This document shows positions 35,868 through 44,582 of a DNA stretch of 64,000 bases, piece after piece. The stretch is from Williamsia muralis (GTDB lineage Bacteria > Actinomycetota > Actinomycetes > Mycobacteriales > Mycobacteriaceae): the NCBI RefSeq assembly GCF_002735905.1, contig NZ_PEBD01000005.1, positions 124,001 through 188,000 of the forward strand, given 5' to 3'. The notes beneath the pieces were generated by a model that was given only the letters and a program-made list of their open reading frames with translations, was not told where the DNA came from and searched no databases. Both the position numbers and the translations under genes were made by a program. The first letter of the stretch is position 1. Every line of letters starts with the position of its first letter.

Positions 35868-36292
35868 GATCTCTCCTGGGGATGGGGCGTCAGTGCGCCG
35901 GGAATGTTCTTGACTGTGTCGGTGGTTTGCGGGAGTCCCTTGGCCTTGCGTAGCGCTGTGCGTCCGAGGACGGCCAGAACGCCGGCGATGATGGCCCAGA
36001 TCAACATGACGACAAGAGCCGACCATGCGTGCCCGATTGCGTTGCCCAGCCCCCACCACAGGGCGATGGACAGGAACAGGAGTACGAAGTAGCCGGCCAC
36101 CGCAGCGCCTGCCAGCATTCCTGAACCCTTGCCCACCCGGCTGGCGGTCTGAGTGGCCTCGGCTTTCGCGAGTGCGAGTTCCTGTCGGACGAGAATGGAC
36201 AGGTCTTCGCTCACATTCGAAAGCAGCTCGCCTATCGACGGCGGGTTTGTCTCGGCTCCCTCTCCGGCGTGTGCGCCGTACGGGGCGCTCAT
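35864..36292 (-). CDS. Holin-like (actinobacterial phage-holin superfamily III) membrane protein
   Basis: Product of 142 residues with two hydrophobic hairpin helices, GMLAGAAVAGYFVLLFLSIALWWGL and HAWSALVVMLIWAIIAGVLAVLG, preceded by SIGELLSNVSEDLSILVRQELALAKAEATQT, a signature of the chromosomal DUF1469/holin-like family. Despite the name there is no prophage here; chromosomal members are stress-associated. It overlaps both neighbours by four bases (ATGA junctions). Confidence 0.85.
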   Translation of the reverse strand: MSAPYGAHAGEGAETNPPSIGELLSNVSEDLSILVRQELALAKAEATQTASRVGKGSGMLAGAAVAGYFVLLFLSIALWWGLGNAIGHAWSALVVMLIWAIIAGVLAVLGRTALRKAKGLPQTTDTVKNIPGALTPHPQERS

Positions 36293-37104
36293 GGGTTCAC
36301 GCCCGGGGCCGGCGGCTGCTGGTAGCCGGGCTGCTGCTGGTAACCCGGCTGTGCCTGGTAACCGGGTTGCGTCTGATACCCCGGCGCGACGGTGTAGGGG
36401 GGAGGCTCGGGAACATAACCGGGCTGCGCAGGCGGAGCCGCATGCTGTCCGCTGCCGTAACCGCCGACCGGGGGAGCAGCCTGGATCGGCGGGATGGGCG
36501 CGGTTTGCGTGTTGTCGGGGAGATTCGCCGCACTGGGCGTTCCACCCGAACTGGAGCCGCTGTCACTGCTGTTGGCTGCGGTCAGTCCTCGGCCGAGCCT
36601 CCCGGCCACTAGGCCGGCACCTGCGGCCAAAGCCAAGAACATGCCGGGCTTGCGCCGGGCGAATCGGGTGACCTCATCCAGGACCTGTCCGGGCTCGCGG
36701 TCGTCGAGCCACGATGCGACCGTCTGAACGTGCTGGGCGGCCTGACGCGTGAGATCGGTTGCCATACCCTGATTGTCGGATTTGTCGGCCATCGAACCGA
36801 ACTCGTCCGAGAGTGCCCGCAAACCACCGGCAACACGCTTCTGCTGCTCGGAAGCCTGCGTTGTCAATTCGCCCTTGGTCTGGTGCAGCAGGTCTTTCGC
36901 CTGGGTCTTGGCCTCGCCGGCTACCTGCGACGCCTGATCGCCTGCGACCGATGCAACGTGCTTACCGGCATCTGTCGCGCCACTGGCCACATCGCCTGCT
37001 TGTTGCTTGGCGACGTCTGCGGTTGACGTCTCACCAGAAGTCGGCGATGGCCCAGAACTCGGCGTCATCTGATCGTGGATGGGAATACCACTTGAAGATG
37101 TCAT
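36289..37104 (-). CDS. Hypothetical Gln/Pro/Tyr-tailed stress-operon protein
   Basis: Product of 271 residues, first gene of the three-gene block. Residues 30-130 are LEA-like (VAKQQAGDVASGATDAGKHV, DQASQVAGEAKTQAKDLLHQTKGELT) and amphipathic; then a segment WLDDREPGQVLDEVTRFARRKPGMFLALAAGAGLVAGRLGRG with one hydrophobic stretch; the tail is a low-complexity Pro/Gly/Tyr/Gln region with repeated PGYQxQ units near the C-terminus. This pattern is common in mycobacterial and Gordonia envelope-stress proteins, but the function is unknown. The start ATG at 37104 lacks an obvious ribosome-binding site. A 269-base non-coding stretch upstream should hold the promoter. Confidence 0.82.
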   Translation of the reverse strand: MTSSSGIPIHDQMTPSSGPSPTSGETSTADVAKQQAGDVASGATDAGKHVASVAGDQASQVAGEAKTQAKDLLHQTKGELTTQASEQQKRVAGGLRALSDEFGSMADKSDNQGMATDLTRQAAQHVQTVASWLDDREPGQVLDEVTRFARRKPGMFLALAAGAGLVAGRLGRGLTAANSSDSGSSSGGTPSAANLPDNTQTAPIPPIQAAPPVGGYGSGQHAAPPAQPGYVPEPPPYTVAPGYQTQPGYQAQPGYQQQPGYQQPPAPGVNP

Positions 37105-37373
37105 TGTGTGTCTCGCGTTCTCTCTAGTAAGTAGATGCAGAGATAGGCCGTCGGCTCCAACCTAAGGATCGATGTACCCAGATTTGCGAGCGTCAATCAT
37201 CTGTCCGAAAGGCAATTTCCCCGGAATCGCTCTGTTGCGCCATCTCTTCGAGGTGAAACCGTGGCCGGGGTTCTGTCGTCTGAGGTAGGTGTCCAGCGTC
37301 GACACCCGTGCCAGTCCGTGCTCAATTGCGAACAGGATCTAACGCTTTGACCATCCGTCACGATAGAAGGTGA

Positions 37374-38525
37374 ATGAGGCTTCTCCGCGGGACTGAGCGT
37401 CGACAGCCTCGTCTGCCACAGCCATCTCGCAAACACCGTTGGGCTGTTGTCTTTCGCCTGTTGCGCTGGTGGTACACCCAGCCCTACGACTACGAATGGG
37501 CGCACACCTACGGTGAGTCACGCACGTGGCTGTTGGTCACCCGTGTCTGCGCGATGATCTGCTGCCTTGTGTATGCGTTGTTCGGGGTACTCGTCATCTC
37601 GATCAACCCCTGCAGGTGCTTGTTGCCCAACGGACTTGTCGTGGCAGCAGCGGTGGGCTTCGCGGTCTGTTCGGCCGCCTGGTGGTTTCGTCCGTGGCCC
37701 CGCGAGACGACCTCGGCATGGTTCATCGTCTTCGTCGATGCGGCCATCACCACGTATTTGTTTGTCGGGGAGCCGCTCGTCTCCCTTGCACTGCTGAATC
37801 TGTTTGTCGTCCCGGGGATGTACGTGACTTTCGTTCACGGGCCCCGATTGATGTCCGCGCAGCTGGTCTACCTGTTTGCGGTCATAGCTGCCACGTACAC
37901 GTACTCGGTGATGTCGCCCGGCACGTCCGTCCTGGTGGCCTCTGCGCTCGCACTCACCGCAATGTGCGCCGGACTCTCGACGAACATCCTCGCGCAGATC
38001 GCGCTCACGTTCCTGCGTCGCGACGCGAAGGAGTCGTTCACGGACGCACTCACCGGCGTGCTGAACAGGCGTGGTCTGGCCGAGGCGCTGCAGCAGTCGC
38101 ATGCTGTGTACCCGCCGTGGTCACCACTCACCGCGTTTGTCGTCGACATCGACAAGTTCAAATCGATAAACGACGCGCACGGCCACATCACCGGGGATGC
38201 CGTTCTGACGCGCACCGCGAACTGCCTTGCCGATTTGTGCCGGGGAGCCGACGCTCTCGCGCGAATCGGAGGCGACGAGTTCGCCATCTTCGCGCACCTC
38301 GATGCCCAGCAGGCCCAGGCTTTCGCCGAACGGATCAGGCAGAGTCTGGCGGAGGGAGAAGGAACCGATTTCGTATCCGTCAGCATCGGGACGGTCACGA
38401 CGTTCGTCCCCTCGTGGCCCCCGGCGGACGGCGACATCGTCGATGTGATGGTCGCTAACGCCGACGCGGCGATGTACCGGGCCAAGAACGCAGGCGGCGG
38501 CCGGATCGTCGGTAGGAGCATGTGA
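37374..38525 (+). CDS. Membrane-anchored diguanylate cyclase (GGDEF)
   Basis: Product of 383 residues. The N-terminal half has about six membrane helices (residues 50-220) without a recognised sensor domain. The C-terminal GGDEF domain starts near residue 225 with DALTGVLNRRG, has the catalytic GGDEF at 299-303 intact and an upstream inhibitory-site motif RGAD (RxxD) five residues before it. It should make cyclic-di-GMP from two GTP with product inhibition. No EAL domain is fused. No partner is adjacent; the operon upstream is divergent. Confidence 0.93.
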   Translation: MRLLRGTERRQPRLPQPSRKHRWAVVFRLLRWWYTQPYDYEWAHTYGESRTWLLVTRVCAMICCLVYALFGVLVISINPCRCLLPNGLVVAAAVGFAVCSAAWWFRPWPRETTSAWFIVFVDAAITTYLFVGEPLVSLALLNLFVVPGMYVTFVHGPRLMSAQLVYLFAVIAATYTYSVMSPGTSVLVASALALTAMCAGLSTNILAQIALTFLRRDAKESFTDALTGVLNRRGLAEALQQSHAVYPPWSPLTAFVVDIDKFKSINDAHGHITGDAVLTRTANCLADLCRGADALARIGGDEFAIFAHLDAQQAQAFAERIRQSLAEGEGTDFVSVSIGTVTTFVPSWPPADGDIVDVMVANADAAMYRAKNAGGGRIVGRSM

Positions 38526-38530
38526 CTAGG

Positions 38531-38588
38531 TGATCGCCCGGCGGTAGGTGGCCTGGAATATGAAGAAGCGGGAGTTGCCGGGCGATCA
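38531..38588. repeat. Perfect 12-bp inverted repeat with 34-bp spacer
   Basis: Arms TGATCGCCCGGC (38531-38542) and GCCGGGCGATCA (38577-38588) are exact reverse complements. It begins six bases after the diguanylate cyclase stop codon. The arms would make a very stable stem with a long loop, so it may be a terminator, but the length of the loop is unusual. Confidence 0.6.
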
Positions 38589-38666
38589 GTTGACCTACGC
38601 TCATTACCGACGAGTAACGCGCGCCGACAGCCGAGTGCGAACGATGAGCGTGGAGGTCGAGGTCAG

Positions 38667-40676
38667 ATGGCATACATGGTGAGCGGCGGAACCGGCTTCC
38701 TTGGTCGGAACGTATTGCCGAAACTTCTCGAACGAGATCCTGACGCTGAGGTCTATGTGCTGGTGCGCAAAGCCTCCGTCGAGCGGATGGAGCGGCTGGC
38801 GGCCACCTGGGTGGGCGGCGATCGGGTGGTTCCGGTCGTCGGAGACCTCACCGCGCCGGGACTGGGCCTCGAGAAACCGCCACCGGCAGCAGATCACGTC
38901 CTGCATCTCGGTGCGGTGTACGACATGACCGCAAGCGCCGAGGAGTCGAAGGCGGCCAATGTCGACGGCACCCGATCGATGATCGACCTGGCTCACGAAC
39001 TCGACGCCACGTTCCACCATGTGTCCTCGGTGGCGGTGGCGGGCGACCATGCCGGCGTCTTCACCGAGGACGATTTCGATCTGGGGCAAGGCCTTCCTTC
39101 GCCGTACCACGAGACCAAGTTCATCGCCGAGCAGTTGGTTCGTCAATCACCCGGACTGAAGTGGCGGGTGTATCGGCCTGCAATCGTCGTCGGTAACTCG
39201 GAGACCGGCGAGATGGACAAGATCGACGGTCCGTACTACTTCTTCACCGCACTGAGAATGCTCAGCCGACTGCCGTCGTTTCTGCCCACAGCGGTACCTG
39301 ACATCGGTACCACCAACATGGTGCCTGTCGACTACGTGGCCGCGGCGCTCGTGGAGCTCATGTTGCAGCCCGGCCTCGACGGGAGGGCGTTCCATCTGGT
39401 CAACCCGAAGCCCCAATCGGTCCGCGAGGTCTACGGAGCGCTGGCGCGTGCCGCAGGTGCACCGATGGCAGTGGGCTCTGTACCGGCGCCGATCGCACGT
39501 CCCCTTCTCGGGCTCGGCGATCTACCGGGCGTGAAGATCGCGCGCGATCTCGTGCTCGACCAGATCGGTATACCGCCAGTGGTCATCGAACATCTCACAT
39601 TTCCCTCCCTGTTCGCCTCGGCGACGACAAGAGCTGCACTGGCCGACAGTGGTCTGACAGTGCCGAAGTTCGGATCGTATGCCGACAAGCTCTGGCGGTA
39701 CTGGTACGACCATCTAGATCCGGACCTGGCCCGAAGGCCCAGTCCCGCAGGAGAACTCGCAGACCGGGTCGTGATGATCACGGGTGCATCGTCGGGAATC
39801 GGTCTGGCCTCCGCGCACAAGATCGCCCAACGCGGAGCGACGGTCCTACTCATCGCTCGCGGCGCAGAGGACCTACAGGCGGCAGTAAAAGACATTCGGG
39901 CAGAGGGGGGTTCGGCGTTCGGCTACCCGTGCGACATCACCGACCACGAATCGGTGGAGACCATGGTCAAGACGGCCCTCGACGAACACGACCACGTCGA
40001 CTACCTCGTCAACAATGCCGGTCGTTCCATCCGGCGGAGCATCGCGCAGTCGACGGACCGGATGCATGACTTCGAAAGAACCATGGCGGTCAACTACTTC
40101 GGGGCCGTTCGGTTGGTCCTCGCGCTGCTGCCATCGATGCGCGAGCGTCGTTTCGGTCATATCGTGAACATCTCGTCCATCGGGGTGCAGAGCAAGGTGC
40201 CGCGGTTCTCGGCCTACGTCGCGAGCAAAGCCGCGCTCGATGCGTTCAGCGACGTGATCGCGTCGGAAACCTTGGACGACGGGATCACCTTCACCTCGAT
40301 CCGGATGCCGTTGGTGCGGACTCCGATGATTGCGCCCACGACGATCTATCAATCGCTTCCTGTGGCCTCACCCGACGACGCGGCGAAGATGGTGGTCCGC
40401 GCGCTCGAGAAACGTCCCGACAGAATCGACACCCCAGTCGGTACCGCTGCCGAGTTCACCGGGTTGTTCGCGCCCCGCTTCAAACACCTCTTGTTGCATC
40501 AGGCCTACCGCCTGTTCCCGGACTCTGCCGCAGCCAAGGGTGCACCGGCGGACGACGGAGCCACTTCGGCGGAGTCGTCGGCGGATCGTCAGACGCGGTC
40601 GAGCCTGCCGGCCACCCCGCCGATCCCCAAGTCCGCGAAGCGGATTGCCCGCCTCGTCCCCGGAATCTACTGGTGA
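38667..40676 (+). CDS. Two-domain SDR fatty acyl-CoA reductase (AcrA1/FcrA-like)
   Basis: Product of 669 residues joining two Rossmann domains. The N-terminal domain (MVSGGTGFLGRNVLPKLLE, then HVSSVAVAGDH and YHETK with catalytic Tyr/Lys) is of the extended SDR type found in fatty acyl-CoA reductases; the C-terminal domain (ITGASSGIGLASAHKIAQRG, NNAGRSI, YVASKAALDAFS) is a classical SDR. The order and length match the mycobacterial AcrA1 (Rv3391) and FcrA enzymes that reduce acyl-CoA through aldehyde to alcohol for wax esters; substrate details here are inferred. It is preceded by a suitable GAGGTCGAGG region. Single gene, tail-to-tail with the DNA-repair alkB gene, four bases apart. Confidence 0.88.
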   Translation: MAYMVSGGTGFLGRNVLPKLLERDPDAEVYVLVRKASVERMERLAATWVGGDRVVPVVGDLTAPGLGLEKPPPAADHVLHLGAVYDMTASAEESKAANVDGTRSMIDLAHELDATFHHVSSVAVAGDHAGVFTEDDFDLGQGLPSPYHETKFIAEQLVRQSPGLKWRVYRPAIVVGNSETGEMDKIDGPYYFFTALRMLSRLPSFLPTAVPDIGTTNMVPVDYVAAALVELMLQPGLDGRAFHLVNPKPQSVREVYGALARAAGAPMAVGSVPAPIARPLLGLGDLPGVKIARDLVLDQIGIPPVVIEHLTFPSLFASATTRAALADSGLTVPKFGSYADKLWRYWYDHLDPDLARRPSPAGELADRVVMITGASSGIGLASAHKIAQRGATVLLIARGAEDLQAAVKDIRAEGGSAFGYPCDITDHESVETMVKTALDEHDHVDYLVNNAGRSIRRSIAQSTDRMHDFERTMAVNYFGAVRLVLALLPSMRERRFGHIVNISSIGVQSKVPRFSAYVASKAALDAFSDVIASETLDDGITFTSIRMPLVRTPMIAPTTIYQSLPVASPDDAAKMVVRALEKRPDRIDTPVGTAAEFTGLFAPRFKHLLLHQAYRLFPDSAAAKGAPADDGATSAESSADRQTRSSLPATPPIPKSAKRIARLVPGIYW

Positions 40677-40680
40677 CCGG

Positions 40681-41355
40681 TCAGCCTTCCATCCCTGTCA
40701 TCCGAATGGTGATGTTGATCCGGCCCTGAGCCAGACCACAACCGGGCGGTGCGGTGCCCGGGTATATCTTCGTGACCCCGTGGTAGGCCAGCCGCGAAGG
40801 CCCGCCGAAGACGAACAGATCGCCGGATTCGAGGTCAATGTCGTTGTACGGGCGATTGCGGCTCTCGGTGTTCCCGAATCGGAATCGGCATGTGTCACCG
40901 ATCGACAGGGAGACAACAGGCGCTCTGGAGAGTTCGTCCTTGTCCTGGTGCATCCCCATGCGAGCAGAGTCGTCGTAGTAATTGACGAGGGCGACGTCGG
41001 GCTCATAAGCCTCCCCGGACGGCGTGTGCTCGGCAGTGTCTGCGACTGCTTTGCGGCCGAGTCGGGCCATCCAGTCCGGGAAGTCGAGGACTCGCGCACC
41101 GTTGACATCGGTGGCCATCCGGCTGTACCGATACGGCTGCCAGTGCCACCCCAGACACACCATTTGCACCGACATCTCACGACCACGCACCCGCGCTGCG
41201 CGGATGGGTACCGGCCCGGTCACCCACTCGTCGAATTTCGCCACGAGCCACCGCTGCTGCTCGAGCGTCAACCAGGCCGGGATGTGGACCGCGCCGGGTG
41301 CGAGCTCCCGGCGGGGTCGGTGGGGGAATCCCTCATCGAGCAGGAGCTGATTCAA
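40681..41355 (-). CDS. alkB: AlkB-type DNA/RNA demethylase (Fe(II)/2-oxoglutarate dioxygenase)
   Basis: Product of 224 residues that oxidatively removes alkyl groups from 1-methyladenine and 3-methylcytosine. The Fe/2OG core is present: VALVNYYDDSARMGMHQDKDE provides the HxD iron ligands, SLSIGDTCRFRFGN continues the barrel, LAYHGVTKIYPG supplies the distal His, and INITIRMTG ends with the RxxxxxR-like basic pair that binds 2-oxoglutarate. The TTG at 41355 is preferred because AAAGGAG lies eight bases upstream. It is divergent from the prenyltransferase operon. Not to be confused with the alkane hydroxylase AlkB encoded at 53859. Confidence 0.9.
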   Translation of the reverse strand: MNQLLLDEGFPHRPRRELAPGAVHIPAWLTLEQQRWLVAKFDEWVTGPVPIRAARVRGREMSVQMVCLGWHWQPYRYSRMATDVNGARVLDFPDWMARLGRKAVADTAEHTPSGEAYEPDVALVNYYDDSARMGMHQDKDELSRAPVVSLSIGDTCRFRFGNTESRNRPYNDIDLESGDLFVFGGPSRLAYHGVTKIYPGTAPPGCGLAQGRINITIRMTGMEG

Positions 41356-41457
41356 TTGGTGGGCTCCTTTCAAGTGAAGGCCGACGCCGGCCGACCGGTA
41401 CAAACGGTAGTTCCGCCCCGAGGCGGATTCTGACGATGAACACTTGACCGAGGTTCG

Positions 41458-41481
41458 GTTCGAACTGTGAACGCGTGTTCA
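41458..41481. promoter_or_regulatory. Possible SOS-type operator upstream of alkB
   Basis: GTTCGAAC (41458-41465, perfect 8-base palindrome) is followed by TGAAC-GCGT-GTTCA (41468-41481), which has the GAAC-N4-GTTC core of the actinobacterial LexA box TCGAAC-N4-GTTCGA but lacks the flanking C/G. It is in the divergent region of a DNA-repair gene, which is the only reason to propose LexA. Confidence 0.3.
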
Positions 41482-41515
41482 GTAGCGTATTGGCATTCGG
41501 CAATTGTGCCGACCG

Positions 41516-42454
41516 ATGGTTGAGGAAGACGGGGAAGTCGTGCACGTCGAGGAGAAGTCTCCACGAGCGGTGACACCGCGGTGGAGTTTGCGCCGTGAGC
41601 TTGTTGTCACCGCCAGGCTCAACGCCGACAACGTCTGGGTCGCAAGCCTGCCGCCGGTGCTCTTCACGTTGACCGCCGCGCTGCGATTCGACCTCGATGC
41701 GATCGATCTGGCCGTCGCGATGCTCGCAAGTGTGCTGTGGTCGACGCTCTTCATCTATGTCTTCGACACCGCCAATCAAGCGGGCGGCTCTGAAGAAGAC
41801 CATGCGAACAAGCCCTACCGCCCGATTCCGTCAGGCCTGGTCACGCCGTCCGGGATGTGGCGCAGGAACTATGTCGGCTCGGCCATCTTTGTCGGCCTGT
41901 CGGCAACCCTCGGTCTCACCACCTTTGTTGCCGCCCTCGTCTGGATCGCGACGGTCCAGATCACGCACCGTTTCCTCGAGCCCCGGTTCTACATCTTGTG
42001 GAAGCCGGTCACGACGTGGGTAGGTGTGATCGCACAGCTCGGGGGGTCGTGGGCGATAGCGCATTCACTGGACGCCACAGCCTGGTTCTGGATAGTCGCG
42101 CTGGCCACGATGTTCATCATCCCTCTCTCGATCGAAGATGTACGGGACATGGGCGGTGACCGGATCATCGGACGGGTGACCCAGCCGTTGCTCTTCGGCG
42201 CCACCGCTGTGCGCACGTGGTTCGTCGTGATGATGGTGATCTGGCCGGCGATCAGTTATCTGGTGCTGTTCCGCACCAGCGGTGGATCCGATGTCGCAGT
42301 CGCGATCGCTTCAGGGCTGATGGCGTTGTTGTGTTGGCCGACGGCGGTACTCACCGCGATCCGCAACACTCGGGCACGGAATCGCTTGGCCTACAAGTTG
42401 TACAGCCTCGTCCACGTGGTGCTCACGATGTGCGCGGTCATCATCCTGGCCTGA
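41516..42454 (+). CDS. UbiA-family prenyltransferase
   Basis: Integral membrane prenyltransferase of 312 residues with 8-9 helices. The first Asp-rich motif is altered: FDTANQAGGSEEDHANKPYRPIPSG replaces the usual NDxxDxxxD, while keeping the NKPYRPI substrate-side block; the second is DVRDMGGD (DxxxDxxGD type). The altered first motif makes the metal-pyrophosphate site unusual. Substrate may be an aromatic or lipid acceptor. The first gene of a likely three-gene operon, with DUF1295 membrane protein and FAD oxidoreductase following. ATG at 41516 is used; GTG at 41504 is an alternative. Confidence 0.85.
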   Translation: MVEEDGEVVHVEEKSPRAVTPRWSLRRELVVTARLNADNVWVASLPPVLFTLTAALRFDLDAIDLAVAMLASVLWSTLFIYVFDTANQAGGSEEDHANKPYRPIPSGLVTPSGMWRRNYVGSAIFVGLSATLGLTTFVAALVWIATVQITHRFLEPRFYILWKPVTTWVGVIAQLGGSWAIAHSLDATAWFWIVALATMFIIPLSIEDVRDMGGDRIIGRVTQPLLFGATAVRTWFVVMMVIWPAISYLVLFRTSGGSDVAVAIASGLMALLCWPTAVLTAIRNTRARNRLAYKLYSLVHVVLTMCAVIILA

Positions 42455-42536
42455 GCCCGCTTCAGTGGGATCGGCAGGAGGCCATGATGGTCGATTTACG
42501 GCACCGGTGGGATCGGTACTGGCATCATCAGACCTC

Positions 42537-43418
42537 GTGACGAAGACAGCATCACTCGTACGCATCGCAGTGGCATACTCCATCGCCATCCTGGTGGCCG
42601 TCCTCTGGTTGGGATGGGGCCCGAAGTCGGCGTGGCTGTGGCTGGACACGTTGATTGCCGACGTTCTGGCGACCGTGGTCATCTTCGGGTTCAGCCGGTT
42701 CTATCGCAACTCCAGTTTTTACGACGCCTACTGGAGTGTGGTTCCGCCGCTCCTGATGGTTTATTGGTGGGCCGGCGGCGACCTCGGCATCGATGAGGTG
42801 CATTGCTGGTTGATCGCGATCGTGGTGACCCTCTGGGCAGTACGGCTGACGGCGAACTGGATCCGCGGTTTTCCCGGCCTGCACCACGAGGACTGGCGGT
42901 ACGGGATGCTGCGCGGTCAGGCAGGCCGATTCGAGTTCATCACCGATCTTCTTGCCATCCACGTGATCCCCACCTTGCAGGTCTTCGCGGGAATGCTCCC
43001 GGTCTACATCGCCGTCACCCGTTCGGGTGACGACATCATCTGGCTCACCGCGATCGCGTTCGTTGTGGGACTGGCCGCCGTGGGGCTCGAGCTCGTCGCC
43101 GACGCTCAGCTACATCGATTCGTTCGGGACGGAAGACCCGGAGAGGTGATGGACCGGGGTCTGTGGGGCTGGTCGAGACACCCGAACTACTTCGGGGAGT
43201 GCGGTTTCTGGTTTGCCTTGGCGCTGTTCGGGGTTGCTGTGTCGCCATCTGACGCGTGGTGGTTGTTCCTGGGCGCAGCCGCAATGCTCGGAATGTTCTT
43301 GGGGGCCAGTATTCCGATGATGGAGAAGCGCAGCCTGGAACGCCGCGCGGGATACCAGGACGTGATCGACCGCGTACCGAGGTTTGTCCCATGGCGTCCG
43401 CGACGGGTGACCGTGTGA
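42537..43418 (+). CDS. DUF1295/steroid-5-alpha-reductase-like membrane protein
   Basis: Product of 293 residues with about six helices. The C-terminal half has the family block GLWGWSRHPNYFGECGFWFALALFG (RHPNYxGE) shared by DUF1295, 5-alpha-reductases and isoprenylcysteine methyltransferases, and YDAYWSVVPPLLMVYWW near the N-terminus. Likely a NAD(P)H-dependent reductase or a methyltransferase of a lipid or isoprenoid. The GTG at 42537 is the start; the frame upstream has no family sequence. The FAD oxidoreductase start overlaps its stop by four bases. Its place between a prenyltransferase and an oxidoreductase suggests one biosynthetic path. Confidence 0.85.
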   Translation: MTKTASLVRIAVAYSIAILVAVLWLGWGPKSAWLWLDTLIADVLATVVIFGFSRFYRNSSFYDAYWSVVPPLLMVYWWAGGDLGIDEVHCWLIAIVVTLWAVRLTANWIRGFPGLHHEDWRYGMLRGQAGRFEFITDLLAIHVIPTLQVFAGMLPVYIAVTRSGDDIIWLTAIAFVVGLAAVGLELVADAQLHRFVRDGRPGEVMDRGLWGWSRHPNYFGECGFWFALALFGVAVSPSDAWWLFLGAAAMLGMFLGASIPMMEKRSLERRAGYQDVIDRVPRFVPWRPRRVTV

Positions 43419-44554
43419 CACGCAAGCGAGTTGTCGTGGCCGGCCTCGGCGACAGCGGGGTGCTGACAGCGATCCACCTGGCGGGCCACGTCGATGTCGT
43501 GGGCATCTCGGTCAAACCTGGTCTGGTCAGCGGGCAGGAATTGGGAACGCGGTTGAGCCGGCCGGACGACTGGTGTCGTGACTACTGGGTCTCCTTCGAC
43601 CGCTTTCGGGGTCTCGATGGCGTTCGCACCGTCCATGGCACGATCACCGACGTCGACCTGGTGGCACGAACCCTGGCCGTGAGGAGTGCGGACGGTTCGA
43701 CGTCGGTCGAATCCTATGACGCCCTGGTCATCTCGACAGGAGTCAGCAACGGATTCTGGCGCACACCCACGATGCAGTCGCCCGATGAGGTCAGGGCCGG
43801 TCTACTCGCAGCGCATGAACGGCTTGCTGCGGCACCATCTGTGATGGTTATCGGAGGCGGGGCGGCAGCTGTCAGCAGCGCGGCCAACGTGGCAGGCACG
43901 TGGCCGGACAAGAAGGTCAGCCTCTGGTACCCCGGCGAGAGAGCGCTTCCCCAACACCACATCCGAACCTGGCGCCGTGTTCGGGGCCGTTTGACGGACC
44001 TCGGAGTACAGCTCCACCCTGGCCATCGTGCCGCCTTGGACGTCGGGTTCGTCGGCGATGAGATCACGACAGGATCCGTCACGTGGACCACCGGGCAGGC
44101 TCCAGTGTCTGCCGACGCAGTGTTGTGGGCGGTCGGCCGCGTACGTCCGAACACCGGCTGGCTGCCCGAAAGCGTGCTCGACGCAGGGGGATTCGTTCGC
44201 GTAAACGATCGGCTGCGAGTACCGGGGCACCCGGGTGTTTTCGCTCTGGGGGATGTGGCTGCGAGCGATCCCTTGCGTGGGTCGGCTCGGAACAGGGCCG
44301 ACCGCCTCGTCGCTCGCAACGTTCGTGCGGAATTGGCCGGGCGTTCATTACGGGGTTACCGTCCGCGCAATCGGAGGTGGGGGTCGGTCCTAGGCGTCCA
44401 ACCGGACGGGCTCGAGGTGTTCACACCCTCCGGCCGCCCGTTTCGCTTTCCGGCCTGGTCGATCGACCGGGTGCTGCAACCGTGGATTGTCAGGCGGGGA
44501 ATTTACGGGGGAGTCAGGAATCGAGACCCGGAGAGTTCCGGAGTCAACTCATGA
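43415..44554 (+). CDS. FAD/NAD(P)-dependent oxidoreductase, NDH-2/AIF-like
   Basis: Product of 379 residues (GTG at 43415, four-base overlap with the DUF1295 gene). VVVAGLGDSGV is the FAD-binding GxGxxG, YDALVISTGVS the middle motif, VMVIGGGAAAVSSA the NADH site, and HPGVFALGDVAAS the second FAD motif. This layout is that of type II NADH dehydrogenases and AIF/FSP1-like quinone reductases. No C-terminal membrane anchor is obvious, although WSIDRVLQPWIVRRGIYGG could be amphipathic. With the prenyltransferase and DUF1295 genes it may reduce or use an isoprenoid quinone-type product; this is inference. Confidence 0.87.
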   Translation: MTRKRVVVAGLGDSGVLTAIHLAGHVDVVGISVKPGLVSGQELGTRLSRPDDWCRDYWVSFDRFRGLDGVRTVHGTITDVDLVARTLAVRSADGSTSVESYDALVISTGVSNGFWRTPTMQSPDEVRAGLLAAHERLAAAPSVMVIGGGAAAVSSAANVAGTWPDKKVSLWYPGERALPQHHIRTWRRVRGRLTDLGVQLHPGHRAALDVGFVGDEITTGSVTWTTGQAPVSADAVLWAVGRVRPNTGWLPESVLDAGGFVRVNDRLRVPGHPGVFALGDVAASDPLRGSARNRADRLVARNVRAELAGRSLRGYRPRNRRWGSVLGVQPDGLEVFTPSGRPFRFPAWSIDRVLQPWIVRRGIYGGVRNRDPESSGVNS

Positions 44555-44582
44555 ATGGCCATGTTGCATATAGCAAATCGGC

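Noticed and set aside
35864-36292. Prophage holin
   Set aside because: No phage structural, lysin or integrase genes nearby; chromosomal holin-like proteins in this operon type are common in actinobacteria.
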